Virus record (IMG/VR): IMGVR_UViG_3300030107_002372
Span: 16,878 to 43,612 of that record
Source: a virus
Direction: 5' to 3' (one strand)
Length of the DNA stretch: 26,735 bases
Shown: positions 15,801 through 21,706 of the stretch, piece after piece
How the letters are laid out: every line of letters starts with the position of its first letter
How positions within the stretch are numbered: the first letter of the stretch is position 1
The notes under the pieces: model-generated
The model's database searches: none
The model's input: only the letters and a program-made list of their open reading frames with translations
What the model was told of the DNA's origin: nothing
Position numbers and translations under genes: made by a program

Positions 15801-16814
15801 GCAAATGGAAAAAGTGCTCTACTAGATACAGGTATTAAATTACCTCAATTATTGGGCGGTAGAAGACTTAATAGAAGGCAATGGGCTATTGGGACACTAA
15901 AAGAATTAGGTATTGAAAATTATAAAAAAGCACCTACAGAAAGACAGTTGCTTGAGTCTATGTATAAATTTTCACGAGATAGTCAGTTACAGAGAAATGT
16001 ATTGACAGAACCATTGGTCTCTCTTGATCCTAGATGGAGACCGTTCTTCCTTTTTAAAAAGTTTGGATACAAGCAATTTAATTGGATAAGGGAACAGTTA
16101 TTAGCTGAAGTCTCTCGTGGTAATTTATTTCCCATGTTAAGACTTGGTGTAGCTGGCATGGCTGGTGGAGAGTTTGTTAGCTTTGCAAGAGATTCTTTAG
16201 CTGAGTGGATTTCTGGAGGAGAAGTATACGACAAGAATAGATATATGTTTCCCTATCTAACAAAAGGCACCCCTATGTCAAGCATTGGCGCTGATCAATA
16301 TATAGACATGTCAGAGTTTACAATAGATGATTACGTTGATAGATTTGCATCTGTAGGTGCCTTTGGTGTCATTGGTGATATTGTTGCAAACGAAAATAAA
16401 ATTAGAGCATTGGAGTTTGCGGGAAAACCTGCTGTAATTCAAGACTTGGATAAGATATGGAGTGCAATGACAAGAACCATTGAAGATACGAAAGACTATG
16501 GTCTTGGTGCGGCGTTTCGTATGCCTAAGTATGTAGCGCCTGTACTTGGTACAATTCCCAGAAGGGGCCTAGAAAGGTTTGAAAGAAAGTTTGCACCGGG
16601 TCAAAGAGAAGCTTACGTTAAAAGAATAAAACAATTAAGACTGTCAGATATAAAAGATGCCATTATAGAAGGAGACAGTAATAAGGCTACAAGATTAATA
16701 TTTGATTACAACAGAACATTTGGTTCTGAGAATCCAATAGGTTATGAAGATTACGATGCGGATGCAATTACCGAAAGAATTATAAATAAAGCAAAGAAAA
16801 GAGCTAACCCTTAA
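12834..16814 (+). CDS. Large internal virion / ejection protein
   Basis: 1326 aa, close in size to T7 gp16 (about 1318 aa). It is mostly helical with several Gly/Ala-rich hydrophobic patches: residues about 124-152 (VISFIQPLDFATMAAGGGIG), 228-246, 263-285 and 1098-1115 (LFPMLRLGVAGMAGGEF), suited to membrane insertion. A basic helical middle (400-760) includes long charged stretches. The C-terminal region has F-F-L-F-K-K-F-G-Y-K-Q-F-N-W-I-R, a segment type seen near the end of phage ejection and large polyvalent proteins. No lytic transglycosylase motif is evident at the N-terminus, unlike T7 gp16. It is the last plus-strand gene and its stop lies inside the end of the converging minus-strand gene. 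Confidence 0.55.
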   Translation: MPTNPESFSSFAKALNSAYSNPDVVSNENVNRLYEAFDYLDADSDPVNDKFDPYAYRAELLNETNKLKTSTEDETLYGFIPGDWLPSWVKDGYNRSITGLSEQIVSGEQRFDLSKYEPNMLEDIGATVISFIQPLDFATMAAGGGIGGFAAKQALKSGAKEALKKGLSKTATGTIVSKKLDDFAVKEILGNTPNKAIQLMINGGVAPRVAKKAVEQAAPRVVHRALIEGATGATGLGFYQGIATAEMSKIETGDVDEVLALKEGIKGTALGAVTAGTGPIVRSALKGLKPATQTLAVKAVETAEFGTLAPVLSGEDINLEGYVHAAGVIGGLTAQKAALRYAKKGIDAIKSKQYESAMDANTTSRFLLEERLKRESGKKEKSVREIQEGQEIFVDRNGTEFDQLRFNDKKKQVTLRNRTTQKKDKINYDQFNQLLFRRKSKARTEKGLAISRNKQIKNIQKELGINDKRFNEYIDSSRIKQRPEGTKNRYSLNNLTGIERLKLLNELRHEKRIVDLTKTLEANGWEGSLLPKQRLIDRVLPKLPKFYRQTKNRGTTQLETLSFRDMDNFNTRELTLTGEFIQQFRSAGVFKSGWFKKKQFIKKAEALSDKLEDPRYANPKNKNLPDFEQVREVRKVFENIWDLANDAGINLGPKESFYFPHMIKPEFLGIFNKDIAKVAKDNSSLAFDSSLAKNKDFQKLIGEYVKNNEFDPATVSALKDMANIKPKEVARTRTQQIEMNKKLAQAFYDLNNAVTVHFSSTAKNLELARKGVKIPKQFMERDSRLVLARYAKQVATRVAFVENFGAKGEVVYSRIAALKKQSQEAYVAQNLTQGTQFKNSADLLDQLFKSATNKIEIDPSYNWKSSTARNFWSDVVDFQIGTKIGSGFATIPNITQTMISTAVRTGYYPLMKAMYKLSTSQKYRDDIRKSGVSNLSVFQMISNLEPTDRLMSRFADMTTRVSQFQRVNQYNQILSAAAAREWIGALRKTANGKSALLDTGIKLPQLLGGRRLNRRQWAIGTLKELGIENYKKAPTERQLLESMYKFSRDSQLQRNVLTEPLVSLDPRWRPFFLFKKFGYKQFNWIREQLLAEVSRGNLFPMLRLGVAGMAGGEFVSFARDSLAEWISGGEVYDKNRYMFPYLTKGTPMSSIGADQYIDMSEFTIDDYVDRFASVGAFGVIGDIVANENKIRALEFAGKPAVIQDLDKIWSAMTRTIEDTKDYGLGAAFRMPKYVAPVLGTIPRRGLERFERKFAPGQREAYVKRIKQLRLSDIKDAIIEGDSNKATRLIFDYNRTFGSENPIGYEDYDADAITERIINKAKKRANP

Positions 16815-17034
16815 TTTTTTTATAGCACTCTTCAGCCCATTCTGGAAAGCCTTGCTTAGTCCAAAACTCAGCTAACTTCTTATAATAATTATTTACTGAA
16901 ATCCTACCTGATTTCACCAACCTCATTAATTTGATCAACTCATCAGAACTTTCATCATTCATGATTTTTTCCTGTTCTGGAAAATCATCTAATATATCCA
17001 TTATCGCCGACCACTTATTATTAAAGTTTGACAT
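16804..17034 (-). CDS. 76-aa hypothetical protein, last minus-strand gene
   Basis: Starts MSNFNNKWSAIMDILDDFPE behind a GAAAGAAGA purine run. A TTG-initiated version, 20 residues longer, would lie deep inside the previous gene and is less likely. It is helical, with a C-terminal aromatic part (FWTKQGFPEWAEECYKKIKG). It is not recognised. It overlaps the preceding Cys-rich gene by 34 bases and the converging large virion gene by 11 bases at the stops. Confidence 0.5.
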   Translation of the reverse strand: MSNFNNKWSAIMDILDDFPEQEKIMNDESSDELIKLMRLVKSGRISVNNYYKKLAEFWTKQGFPEWAEECYKKIKG

Positions 17035-17243
17035 TCTTCTTTCTTTTTTCTTGTATAGCCTGACCTTTGGCTCTTTGTCATTTTCAACCAACAATCAGGG
17101 AGTGATGAAACTCGACAATCATAGCTACTTGCAATTCCACAAAACTCAATTTTTTCACTACCATAACCGGCACTAATAGGATCGTATGTAGAAAAAGCAC
17201 AAAAACCACACACTTTGTCAATTTTACTACATTTTTGAAACAT
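17001..17243 (-). CDS. Small Cys-rich, probably metal-binding protein
   Basis: 80 aa. C12-G-F-C15, C35 and D50-C51-W form the spacing of a four-Cys zinc site like those of small phage and plasmid zinc-finger proteins; C5, C43 and C71 are additional. The rest is polar with a basic C-terminus. It is preceded by a long AT-rich leader with a GAGGGGG run about 15 bases from the ATG, further than usual. The role is unknown; a nucleic-acid-binding or regulatory function is inferred only from the Cys pattern. Confidence 0.5.
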   Translation of the reverse strand: MFQKCSKIDKVCGFCAFSTYDPISAGYGSEKIEFCGIASSYDCRVSSLPDCWLKMTKSQRSGYTRKKKEECQTLIISGRR

Positions 17244-17330
17244 TGACTTAAAAAACCCCCTCTATATTCCCGTATTTCGCTATAAAAACTTTTTTTTGAT
17301 ATAACTATCGACTAAATAAAACATTAATAA

Positions 17331-17352
17331 TAAGGGGGCGTTAGCCCCCTTA
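17331..17352 (-). terminator. Probable intrinsic terminator of the minus-strand operon
   Basis: Perfect 9-bp inverted repeat TAAGGGGGC / GCCCCCTTA with a four-base loop, 14 bases past the stop of the 70-aa gene. Read on the minus strand it is followed by TTATTAATGTTTTATTT, a moderately T-rich tract. On the plus strand no T tract follows. Confidence 0.6.
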
Positions 17353-17365
17353 TATTCAACAAGTC

Positions 17366-17578
17366 CTAGAAAGGGCTACTTTCCTTTTTATATGGGTCTT
17401 GAAACTGTCCAGAAAGAAATCTATCTCCCTTTTCACTCTCATTTATCCATAAGGAGAAGTCTTGCTTCTTGCCATTGACCATTCCGTTGCCGGTATAATC
17501 TGGCTTTTTATCGCCTTCTTCTTTGTACTTATTTTTCCACAGCTTAAAGCTGTTATCTTTTTGTTTATATTCGGGCAT
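17366..17578 (-). CDS. Conserved small phage protein, DUF736-like pattern
   Basis: 70 aa behind a clear GGAGG site. It has the order K-D-N-S-x-x-L-x-K-N-K-Y-K-E, then P-D-Y-T-G-x-x-M-V-N-G-K, then S-L-W-I-N-E-S-x-K-G-x-R-F-L-S. This resembles the widespread small phage/bacterial family 'KDNSGxLFKN...DYTGxxxVxGxxYxLSAWxxxSKxGxKFxSL'. The fold is likely a small beta-barrel. Function is unknown; such genes often sit next to recombination or replication genes. It is the last gene before the terminator. Confidence 0.6.
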   Translation of the reverse strand: MPEYKQKDNSFKLWKNKYKEEGDKKPDYTGNGMVNGKKQDFSLWINESEKGDRFLSGQFQDPYKKESSPF

Positions 17579-17603
17579 GCATGCCTCCTATTTATGAGAT
17601 GGT

Positions 17604-17819
17604 TTAGTTCAGATCTTTTTTAGCAACCACGCTGGTACTTTCATCTGCAATACCCTTGTATCTGATACCAAACCATCTCGTTTGTTGTTCATATTTTTTT
17701 TCTAACTCTTTCATTCTTTGATGTGCGGCCCCATTCTGCCTTACCACATTACGTTTCAATAATCTTTTGTAAAATGCAATAAGTGCTCTGCGCTTCATTA
17801 GTTTGTGACTATTATTCAT
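17604..17819 (-). CDS. 71-aa basic hypothetical protein
   Basis: Strongly basic, helical protein (LMKRRALIAFYKRLLKRNVV, then HQRMKELEKKYEQQTRWFG). It overlaps the nuclease-like gene upstream by eight bases, so the two are probably cotranslated. The composition would suit nucleic-acid contact, but no family is recognised. Confidence 0.5.
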   Translation of the reverse strand: MNNSHKLMKRRALIAFYKRLLKRNVVRQNGAAHQRMKELEKKYEQQTRWFGIRYKGIADESTSVVAKKDLN

Positions 17820-18141
17820 TTGCCAACTCCTTCATTATAGATAATAAATTAATAAAATATTCATAGTCCAATACAATATATGGTTTCCCTCTGTCTTCCC
17901 TAATGACAACACCTTCCTCGCTTTTTTCAGGCTTGCACCACTTAGCGATCCTAGTTCTTCTTTTACAGCCATAGTAATGTCCTTCGATTTCAATATCTCC
18001 CTGCTCGTGTTGTGCACCTCCCCTATCTCTATTGAAAGCTTCCAATCCTAATTCCTTTGCCATTCTCACTGCCTGTCTCTGTAATTCCGCACCTCTTTGT
18101 CGTGCTCTTCTTCCTCTTCGTACATTGTCTGGATTCTTCAT
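17812..18141 (-). CDS. PD-(D/E)XK / Holliday-junction-resolvase-like protein, catalytic Glu missing
   Basis: 109 aa. A basic start (RRGRRARQRGAELQRQA, with E19) is followed by FNRDRGGAQHEQGD49-I and then Y-Y-G58-C-K60-R-R, and W-C-K-P. This matches the phage resolvase/nuclease pattern R-x-R-G-x-A-Q-x-x-G-D-I ... E-x-K. Asp49 and Lys60 are present, but the expected Glu two before the Lys is Gly58. It starts in an ATGA overlap with the zinc-ribbon gene. In the family it would cut branched or damaged DNA; with Gly58 it may be inactive, use another acid (E51 or E53), or act only in binding. Confidence 0.6.
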   Translation of the reverse strand: MKNPDNVRRGRRARQRGAELQRQAVRMAKELGLEAFNRDRGGAQHEQGDIEIEGHYYGCKRRTRIAKWCKPEKSEEGVVIREDRGKPYIVLDYEYFINLLSIMKELANE

Positions 18142-18308
18142 ACTGCTAACCTCATTTTACTATGTATCTTTTTACTCCTGCATCTAGGACAACTCATATA
18201 CAAATTCTTAGATGCGCTCCAATGTTTAACATTGCAAGTTTCACACATATATAAATATTCTAATATATCGTAGCCACCTGAAAACTTTTTTCTAATGGTT
18301 TCAAACAT
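18138..18308 (-). CDS. 56-aa zinc-ribbon protein
   Basis: Reads MFETIRKKFSGGYDILEYLY, then C22-x-x-C25 and, after 14 residues, C40-P-R-C43, ending in a basic tail. Two CxxC knuckles 15 residues apart are a classic zinc ribbon. It overlaps the upstream gene by eight bases and the downstream nuclease-like gene by four (ATGA), supporting expression. It probably binds DNA or RNA or acts as a cofactor of the nuclease genes around it; that role is inference. Confidence 0.6.
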   Translation of the reverse strand: MFETIRKKFSGGYDILEYLYMCETCNVKHWSASKNLYMSCPRCRSKKIHSKMRLAV

Positions 18309-18543
18309 TTGACACCACCGAATCTTCCACTTCTTGCACGTTTAAATCTCTATTTAACCTAGCCTCACTTTCCTTTTCAAACATTTGACCTTCTATTCTT
18401 TCCATGTCTTTAAGCAGGGCCTCATATCTGCCCCTATACTGACTTAATCTAGGACTATTTAAAGCTATTTTTAAAGCACTTATGTGTACCTGAACTTCTT
18501 GTCTTGTGTATTTTATCTTTGCTGTGCATATATAATGATTCAT
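18301..18543 (-). CDS. 80-aa helical hypothetical protein
   Basis: Starts MNHYICTAKIKYTRQEVQVH and becomes a charged helix (YEALLKDMERIEGQMFEKES) with an acidic end. No motif is recognised. The start overlaps the stop of the nuclease gene before it (ATGA), and the end overlaps the zinc-ribbon gene by eight bases, so it belongs to the same operon. Confidence 0.5.
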   Translation of the reverse strand: MNHYICTAKIKYTRQEVQVHISALKIALNSPRLSQYRGRYEALLKDMERIEGQMFEKESEARLNRDLNVQEVEDSVVSNV

Positions 18544-19019
18544 AGAATCTCATTTCCTTTTTTAAATGGTAGATAAGCATTTGTCCTAACAACGCTTCCC
18601 CCATTTATTGTTTTTTGTGTTCTTGTGTTTTTAATATCAAAATCGAATAGAAAATTCCCATACTTATCTGTTATTTTCCAATACATAATTATCTTATCTT
18701 TAATTAAATAAAGGAAACCAAGATAGGGAACTCGTAGCATTTCTGAAAGTCGTTTGCCGTCCATAATTTTCTCAAATGTAATAAGCCATGATCCATATTC
18801 TCTTAGTTCCATTAAATTCATATTTCTACATTTCGATTCAAATATTCCTGTAACTTTATTACCTTTTGTAATAAACCCATCAACCTTTGCATCCATATTC
18901 TTGTCAGTCTCTAACACGTTGCAATCTTCTGTATCCCTAGCAATAATAGACTTTATCCTTTTTAGCATTTCCTTTTCATACCGTAATGATATCTGTCCTT
19001 TTTTTGTTAATATGTCCAC
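18540..19019 (-). CDS. PD-(D/E)XK nuclease-like phage protein, GTG start
   Basis: 159 aa. Residues 43-63 read D-A-K-V-D47-G-F-I ... G-I-F-E61-S-K63-C-R-N, the Asp and Glu-x-Lys of the restriction-endonuclease fold. Hydrophobic strands follow (VPYLGFLYLIKDKIIMYWKI) and then a conserved-looking end, T-I-N-G-G-S-V-V-R-T-N-A-Y-L-P-F, familiar from phage proteins. The start is GTG overlapping the upstream TAG by one base. It is probably a DNA nuclease in recombination, repair or host-DNA degradation; the substrate cannot be told. Confidence 0.6.
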   Translation of the reverse strand: MDILTKKGQISLRYEKEMLKRIKSIIARDTEDCNVLETDKNMDAKVDGFITKGNKVTGIFESKCRNMNLMELREYGSWLITFEKIMDGKRLSEMLRVPYLGFLYLIKDKIIMYWKITDKYGNFLFDFDIKNTRTQKTINGGSVVRTNAYLPFKKGNEIL

Positions 19020-19495
19020 TAGAAAGGTGCTCCGGGTTTATTAATAAATTGAATCAGTCTTGCAACTGGATAAAAAACCTCAGAATCCAGATCATTAAAA
19101 AAGCTTTTCATTGATACGTCTATAATGACCTTTGCTTTGTAAATGTCAGCAAGGCGAAGGTAGGGCAATTGATTACCCTTACCTTCACCACTGCGGAGTT
19201 GCATAATAGAAAGAAACTTAGCGAAACCCCAGTTCTTTCTATGTTCATAAAGACAATCACCCACTTTTTTATACCTAAAAACACCATTGTCCTTGACCAC
19301 ACATGCCTCGTACTCAGGGTGTTCTTTTCTGTCAATTTCATACTCAGGTTTGAATACATCTGCCACATACCTGCCGAAGTTCATGTCATTAGAAGTATCC
19401 ATTCCTATGATTCGTGCCGTGTATCTTCCAGAGGGTACGTTTTTTGTAAACTGATTGTCATCAGAGGGATAGTATGCATCTCCAATATCGACCAT
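19019..19495 (-). CDS. Putative ssDNA-binding-like recombination protein
   Basis: 158 aa, beta-rich: GRYTARIIGMDTS, then FGRYVADVFKPEYEID, DNGVFRYKK, NWGFAKFLSIM, LPYLRLADIYKAKVIIDV. Aromatic residues alternate along strands. It lies between the Cas4-like exonuclease module and a nuclease gene, the place where phages often encode a DUF669 or single-strand-binding-type protein. The fold assignment to an OB-like ssDNA-binding protein is inference from layout and neighbours. There is no ribosome site at the ATG, which follows the upstream stop by three bases, so coupled translation is likely. Confidence 0.4.
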   Translation of the reverse strand: MVDIGDAYYPSDDNQFTKNVPSGRYTARIIGMDTSNDMNFGRYVADVFKPEYEIDRKEHPEYEACVVKDNGVFRYKKVGDCLYEHRKNWGFAKFLSIMQLRSGEGKGNQLPYLRLADIYKAKVIIDVSMKSFFNDLDSEVFYPVARLIQFINKPGAPF

Positions 19496-19498
19496 AGT

Positions 19499-19909
19499 TT
19501 AAAAGTGCTTCATGGTTCCTATCTTATCAAGGCACGCCTGAAGATTATCAAGTGTTATGTTGCCTTGTTTAAGCTGGTAAAGAACTTTGTTTTTATCCTT
19601 CTGCCCTAGTGTTTTTACTGCCATTTCTATCGTGTTTCTTAAATAGTCTTCATCTGTTTCTTTTATCTCTTCACCGCCAAACACTTTAACTACCTCTTCT
19701 TTCAGTTCTGTATCTGTCATAGCTTTCTTTTTATCTAGCACATCCTTTATCCCATCGTAGCCATGTATAATGAACTGAACCCACTTCTCTATCTCTCTCA
19801 TGTTTTCCGGTGTAAGTTCCATTCCCTTACTAAAAGCCTCGACAGCGACACCATGCCGTATCTTACCTTCGGTTATCTTATCCCAGTCGGGTTGTTTTTG
19901 ATCACTCAT
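19499..19909 (-). CDS. Conserved phage protein next to Cas4-like nuclease
   Basis: 136 aa. The start (PDWDKITEGKIRHGVAVEAF and M-E-L) matches a widespread phage type with the phrase D-W-D-x-I-x-x-G-K-x-R-x-x-V-A-V, usually found next to recombination or DNA-binding genes. The rest is acidic and helical, ending in a Leu/Gln-rich repeat-like segment. It starts within the ATGA overlap with the nuclease gene and has GGAG upstream. The function is unknown; a partner of the exonuclease is plausible. Confidence 0.55.
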   Translation of the reverse strand: MSDQKQPDWDKITEGKIRHGVAVEAFSKGMELTPENMREIEKWVQFIIHGYDGIKDVLDKKKAMTDTELKEEVVKVFGGEEIKETDEDYLRNTIEMAVKTLGQKDKNKVLYQLKQGNITLDNLQACLDKIGTMKHF

Positions 19910-20634
19910 AAGTCATCTCCTTTTTCTTTTAGTCCTCCACCACACACTTGATAAAAGTTGCAGTATTTTATATTACATTCCCATTTGTAAACAGGCGCAA
20001 CCCCTAGCTCTATTGGAGGATTTCCTTTTTTAAATCTTTCATTTACATCATGCCAATATTTTTTTGCTTTGTCTATGTATGATGTTCTAATTACTTTTTC
20101 TTTCATTCTTGAATTATCTTTATTGTAATATATTAACGAAAGTTTTTTTAATTTGTTCCCAAATTCTTTTTCATACCACCAACCATAAGTTCCTAGCTGT
20201 AAAAAATAATTCTCAGGCGGGTTAGGATCTGGAGCTCTTCCAAAGATCCCTCTCCACTTCCATGCATTACATGTTTTAATATCATAAAGAGCATTATCCT
20301 CTACTATTACAACATCTAAAAAACCCCTGACATTAACCTCTGGCAGTCTTATTTCCTTCTCAATAAGTATTTTAGAACCATTTAATCTGGCATGCTCCAT
20401 CAATGCTTCTTGTATATCTCCATGCACAAGGTCTCCCAAGCGAAACAATCTTAAAGTATCGTCATTCACTGGCGTTGGCTCTACTCCTGCAACGTGCTGA
20501 AAATAATGCTTACGCATACACATCCCAGAAGCAGATCCGTGAAACCACTCTCCGTGATCCTCGTACCTTTTTTTGTAGTGTGTCTCATTGCCCTTGCGAA
20601 GCCACTTGTGGTAAATATCTTGTATGTCTATCAT
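19906..20634 (-). CDS. Cas4-like PD-(D/E)XK exonuclease with Fe-S cluster
   Basis: 242 aa, usual length for phage Cas4-like nucleases. It has all RecB-type landmarks: C39 (SGMCMRKHYFQ), H71 in G-D-L-V-H, D107 in R-G-F-L-D, D118-I-K120-T, Q146 in F-L-Q-L-G-T-Y, and a C-terminal C220-x4-C225-x5-C231 set that with C39 would hold a 4Fe-4S cluster. Family members are 5'-3' ssDNA exonucleases that make overhangs, in phages probably for recombination or replication. The operon downstream holds a conserved partner, a possible ssDNA-binding protein and another nuclease, forming a recombination module. No cas1 or cas2 and no CRISPR array are present. The ATG follows an AAGGA-type site and the structured leader upstream. 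Confidence 0.82.
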   Translation of the reverse strand: MIDIQDIYHKWLRKGNETHYKKRYEDHGEWFHGSASGMCMRKHYFQHVAGVEPTPVNDDTLRLFRLGDLVHGDIQEALMEHARLNGSKILIEKEIRLPEVNVRGFLDVVIVEDNALYDIKTCNAWKWRGIFGRAPDPNPPENYFLQLGTYGWWYEKEFGNKLKKLSLIYYNKDNSRMKEKVIRTSYIDKAKKYWHDVNERFKKGNPPIELGVAPVYKWECNIKYCNFYQVCGGGLKEKGDDL

Positions 20635-20655
20635 TCCTTATTTCCTTTGGTATGT

Positions 20656-20733
20656 GAAAAATGCGGGGCAAATCGAGATGTGTAGTTGCGGGTGGCCGGA
20701 AAAGTATAAACCGACCTATGACATGCCCCGCGT
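20656..20733 (-). promoter_or_regulatory. Structured intergenic element, terminator/attenuator-like
   Basis: Read on the minus strand, GCGGGGCA pairs with TGCCCCGC 53 bases later (8 bp), and the second arm is followed by ATTTTTC, like an intrinsic terminator. Inside is a second hairpin, GGTCGG / CCGGCC with an 11-base loop and one G-U pair allowed only on this strand. Directly after it, ACCCGC could pair with the GCGGG of the first arm, excluding the terminator stem. The element lies between a 66-aa gene and the Cas4-like gene. It could be an attenuator, a small RNA or a riboswitch of unrecognised class. Confidence 0.5.
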
Positions 20734-20739
20734 GGATCA

Positions 20740-20940
20740 TTAATCCTTATACTCTAATACATTCTTTTTACTAGAGAACAAAGTTATCTCAATGTCCTCA
20801 CCTCTTTTTGTTTTAATATGCATTGTCCTAAAATACTTTTCTCTTGTTTGGGACATTTTTAACGAATAGGTCTCTTCTACTTTTACAGACTCAACATCGT
20901 GTATATTAACTTCCTGCCCCGTTCCTATTTGAAGCTCCAT
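20740..20940 (-). CDS. 66-aa hypothetical protein
   Basis: Begins MELQIGTGQEVNIHDVESVK with a good GGGAG site that lies inside the end of the previous gene. Beta-strand-like alternation (YFRTMHIKTKRGEDIEITLF) suggests a small beta-fold. No family is recognised. It is the last gene before the structured intergenic element and may be separated from the nuclease module by it. Confidence 0.5.
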   Translation of the reverse strand: MELQIGTGQEVNIHDVESVKVEETYSLKMSQTREKYFRTMHIKTKRGEDIEITLFSSKKNVLEYKD

Positions 20941-21160
20941 AACTCTCCCTTTCCTTTTTCTCTTCTTGTTGTGCCCATTTGTCCAATGCAGTCAACTCTT
21001 CCGCTTCTGCGATTGCAATATGGTCTAGGGCGCGTTTTAATCCACATATCTCAGCAAAATAATAATCATTACCGGGGTTGGTATCCCAATGCTTTTCTGC
21101 TTGATTTATGTCTTTATTTATTCTGTACTTTAACTTGCTTAGTACACTAAACATGTTCAT
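20906..21160 (-). CDS. 84-aa helical hypothetical protein
   Basis: Starts MNMFSVLSKLKYRINKDINQ with GGAG upstream. The middle (DYYFAEICGLKRALDHIAIA) looks like a helical hairpin followed by a Glu/Lys-rich helix and a Gly/Asn/Ser tail. No motif is recognised. Its end overlaps the next gene by 35 bases in another frame; the ribosome site of that gene is embedded here. Confidence 0.5.
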   Translation of the reverse strand: MNMFSVLSKLKYRINKDINQAEKHWDTNPGNDYYFAEICGLKRALDHIAIAEAEELTALDKWAQQEEKKERESYGASNRNGAGS

Positions 21161-21181
21161 CTCCTTTTTGTACCGTTATTT

Positions 21182-21706
21182 TCATTTTACACAACTATAA
21201 TGCTTAACATGATCAATAAGTTCCAAATTTCTTTCATATTCTTTTATCATTGTTTGTATATTTTTATAATAATCATAATCGCTATATGTTTTTATCTTGT
21301 GGCAGTTACGACACCGCACATCACACTTTTCTATCTCTCTTTTTATTGTGCTCCATTTATATCCGTTCCTAACCATGTATGAAATACCTTCTGACCCTTG
21401 AAATTTTTTCTTAATTCCTCTAACATGATCAAATTCCAGAACTCGATGGTCTTGTGTACCACAGTCAACACATCCTTTAGCAAAATACATATATAATATT
21501 TTTTCATAGTTCTCATTTTGTAACTTTGCCTTTCTTTCCTTTGTTTGTTTAAGTCGCTTTTCTCTGTTCTTTATATACCATTGTTGATTATGATATTTCT
21601 TTTGACATTTCTTGCAACTATACTGTCTACCATCAGCCTTTTGTCTGTTGATATAGAAGTCTTTCTTTGGTTTTTCTTCGTGGCAACTAGCACATATTTT
21701 CATCAT
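21182..21706 (-). CDS. HNH endonuclease (free-standing homing type)
   Basis: 174 aa. The N-terminal zinc pair is C5-A-S-C8 and C31-K-K-C34, in the context E-K-P-K-K-D-F-Y and Y-S-C-K-K-C, typical of phage HNH proteins. The second half holds C79-x-x-C82, L-E-F-D93-H94-V and K-C-D-V-R-C132-R-N134-C135-H136, the HNH/zinc nuclease core. Such enzymes nick or cut phage DNA to spread their own gene. It stands alone between the methyltransferase-like gene and a small gene, with GGAG upstream. ATG ATG offers two starts three bases apart. Confidence 0.85.
   Translation of the reverse strand: MMKICASCHEEKPKKDFYINRQKADGRQYSCKKCQKKYHNQQWYIKNREKRLKQTKERKAKLQNENYEKILYMYFAKGCVDCGTQDHRVLEFDHVRGIKKKFQGSEGISYMVRNGYKWSTIKREIEKCDVRCRNCHKIKTYSDYDYYKNIQTMIKEYERNLELIDHVKHYSCVK

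Noticed and set aside
16804-17094. 96-aa TTG-initiated version of the last minus-strand gene.
   Set aside because: The extra 20 residues lie deep within the Cys-rich gene and there is no ribosome site at the TTG, whereas an ATG with a purine run lies downstream.
17835-18017. 60-aa minus-strand frame inside the resolvase-like gene.
   Set aside because: It is a shifted frame within a gene with clear motifs; it has no ribosome site and no plausible protein features.
19906-20634. A CRISPR adaptation role for the Cas4-like protein.
   Set aside because: No cas1, cas2 or repeat-spacer array is present; phage Cas4-like nucleases in recombination modules are the simpler reading.
20663-20731. Possible tRNA, because a 7-8 bp GC-rich outer stem encloses about 53 bases.
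   Set aside because: The total length is about 69 bases, no T-loop (TTCRA) or anticodon arm can be drawn on either strand, and there is only one internal hairpin.
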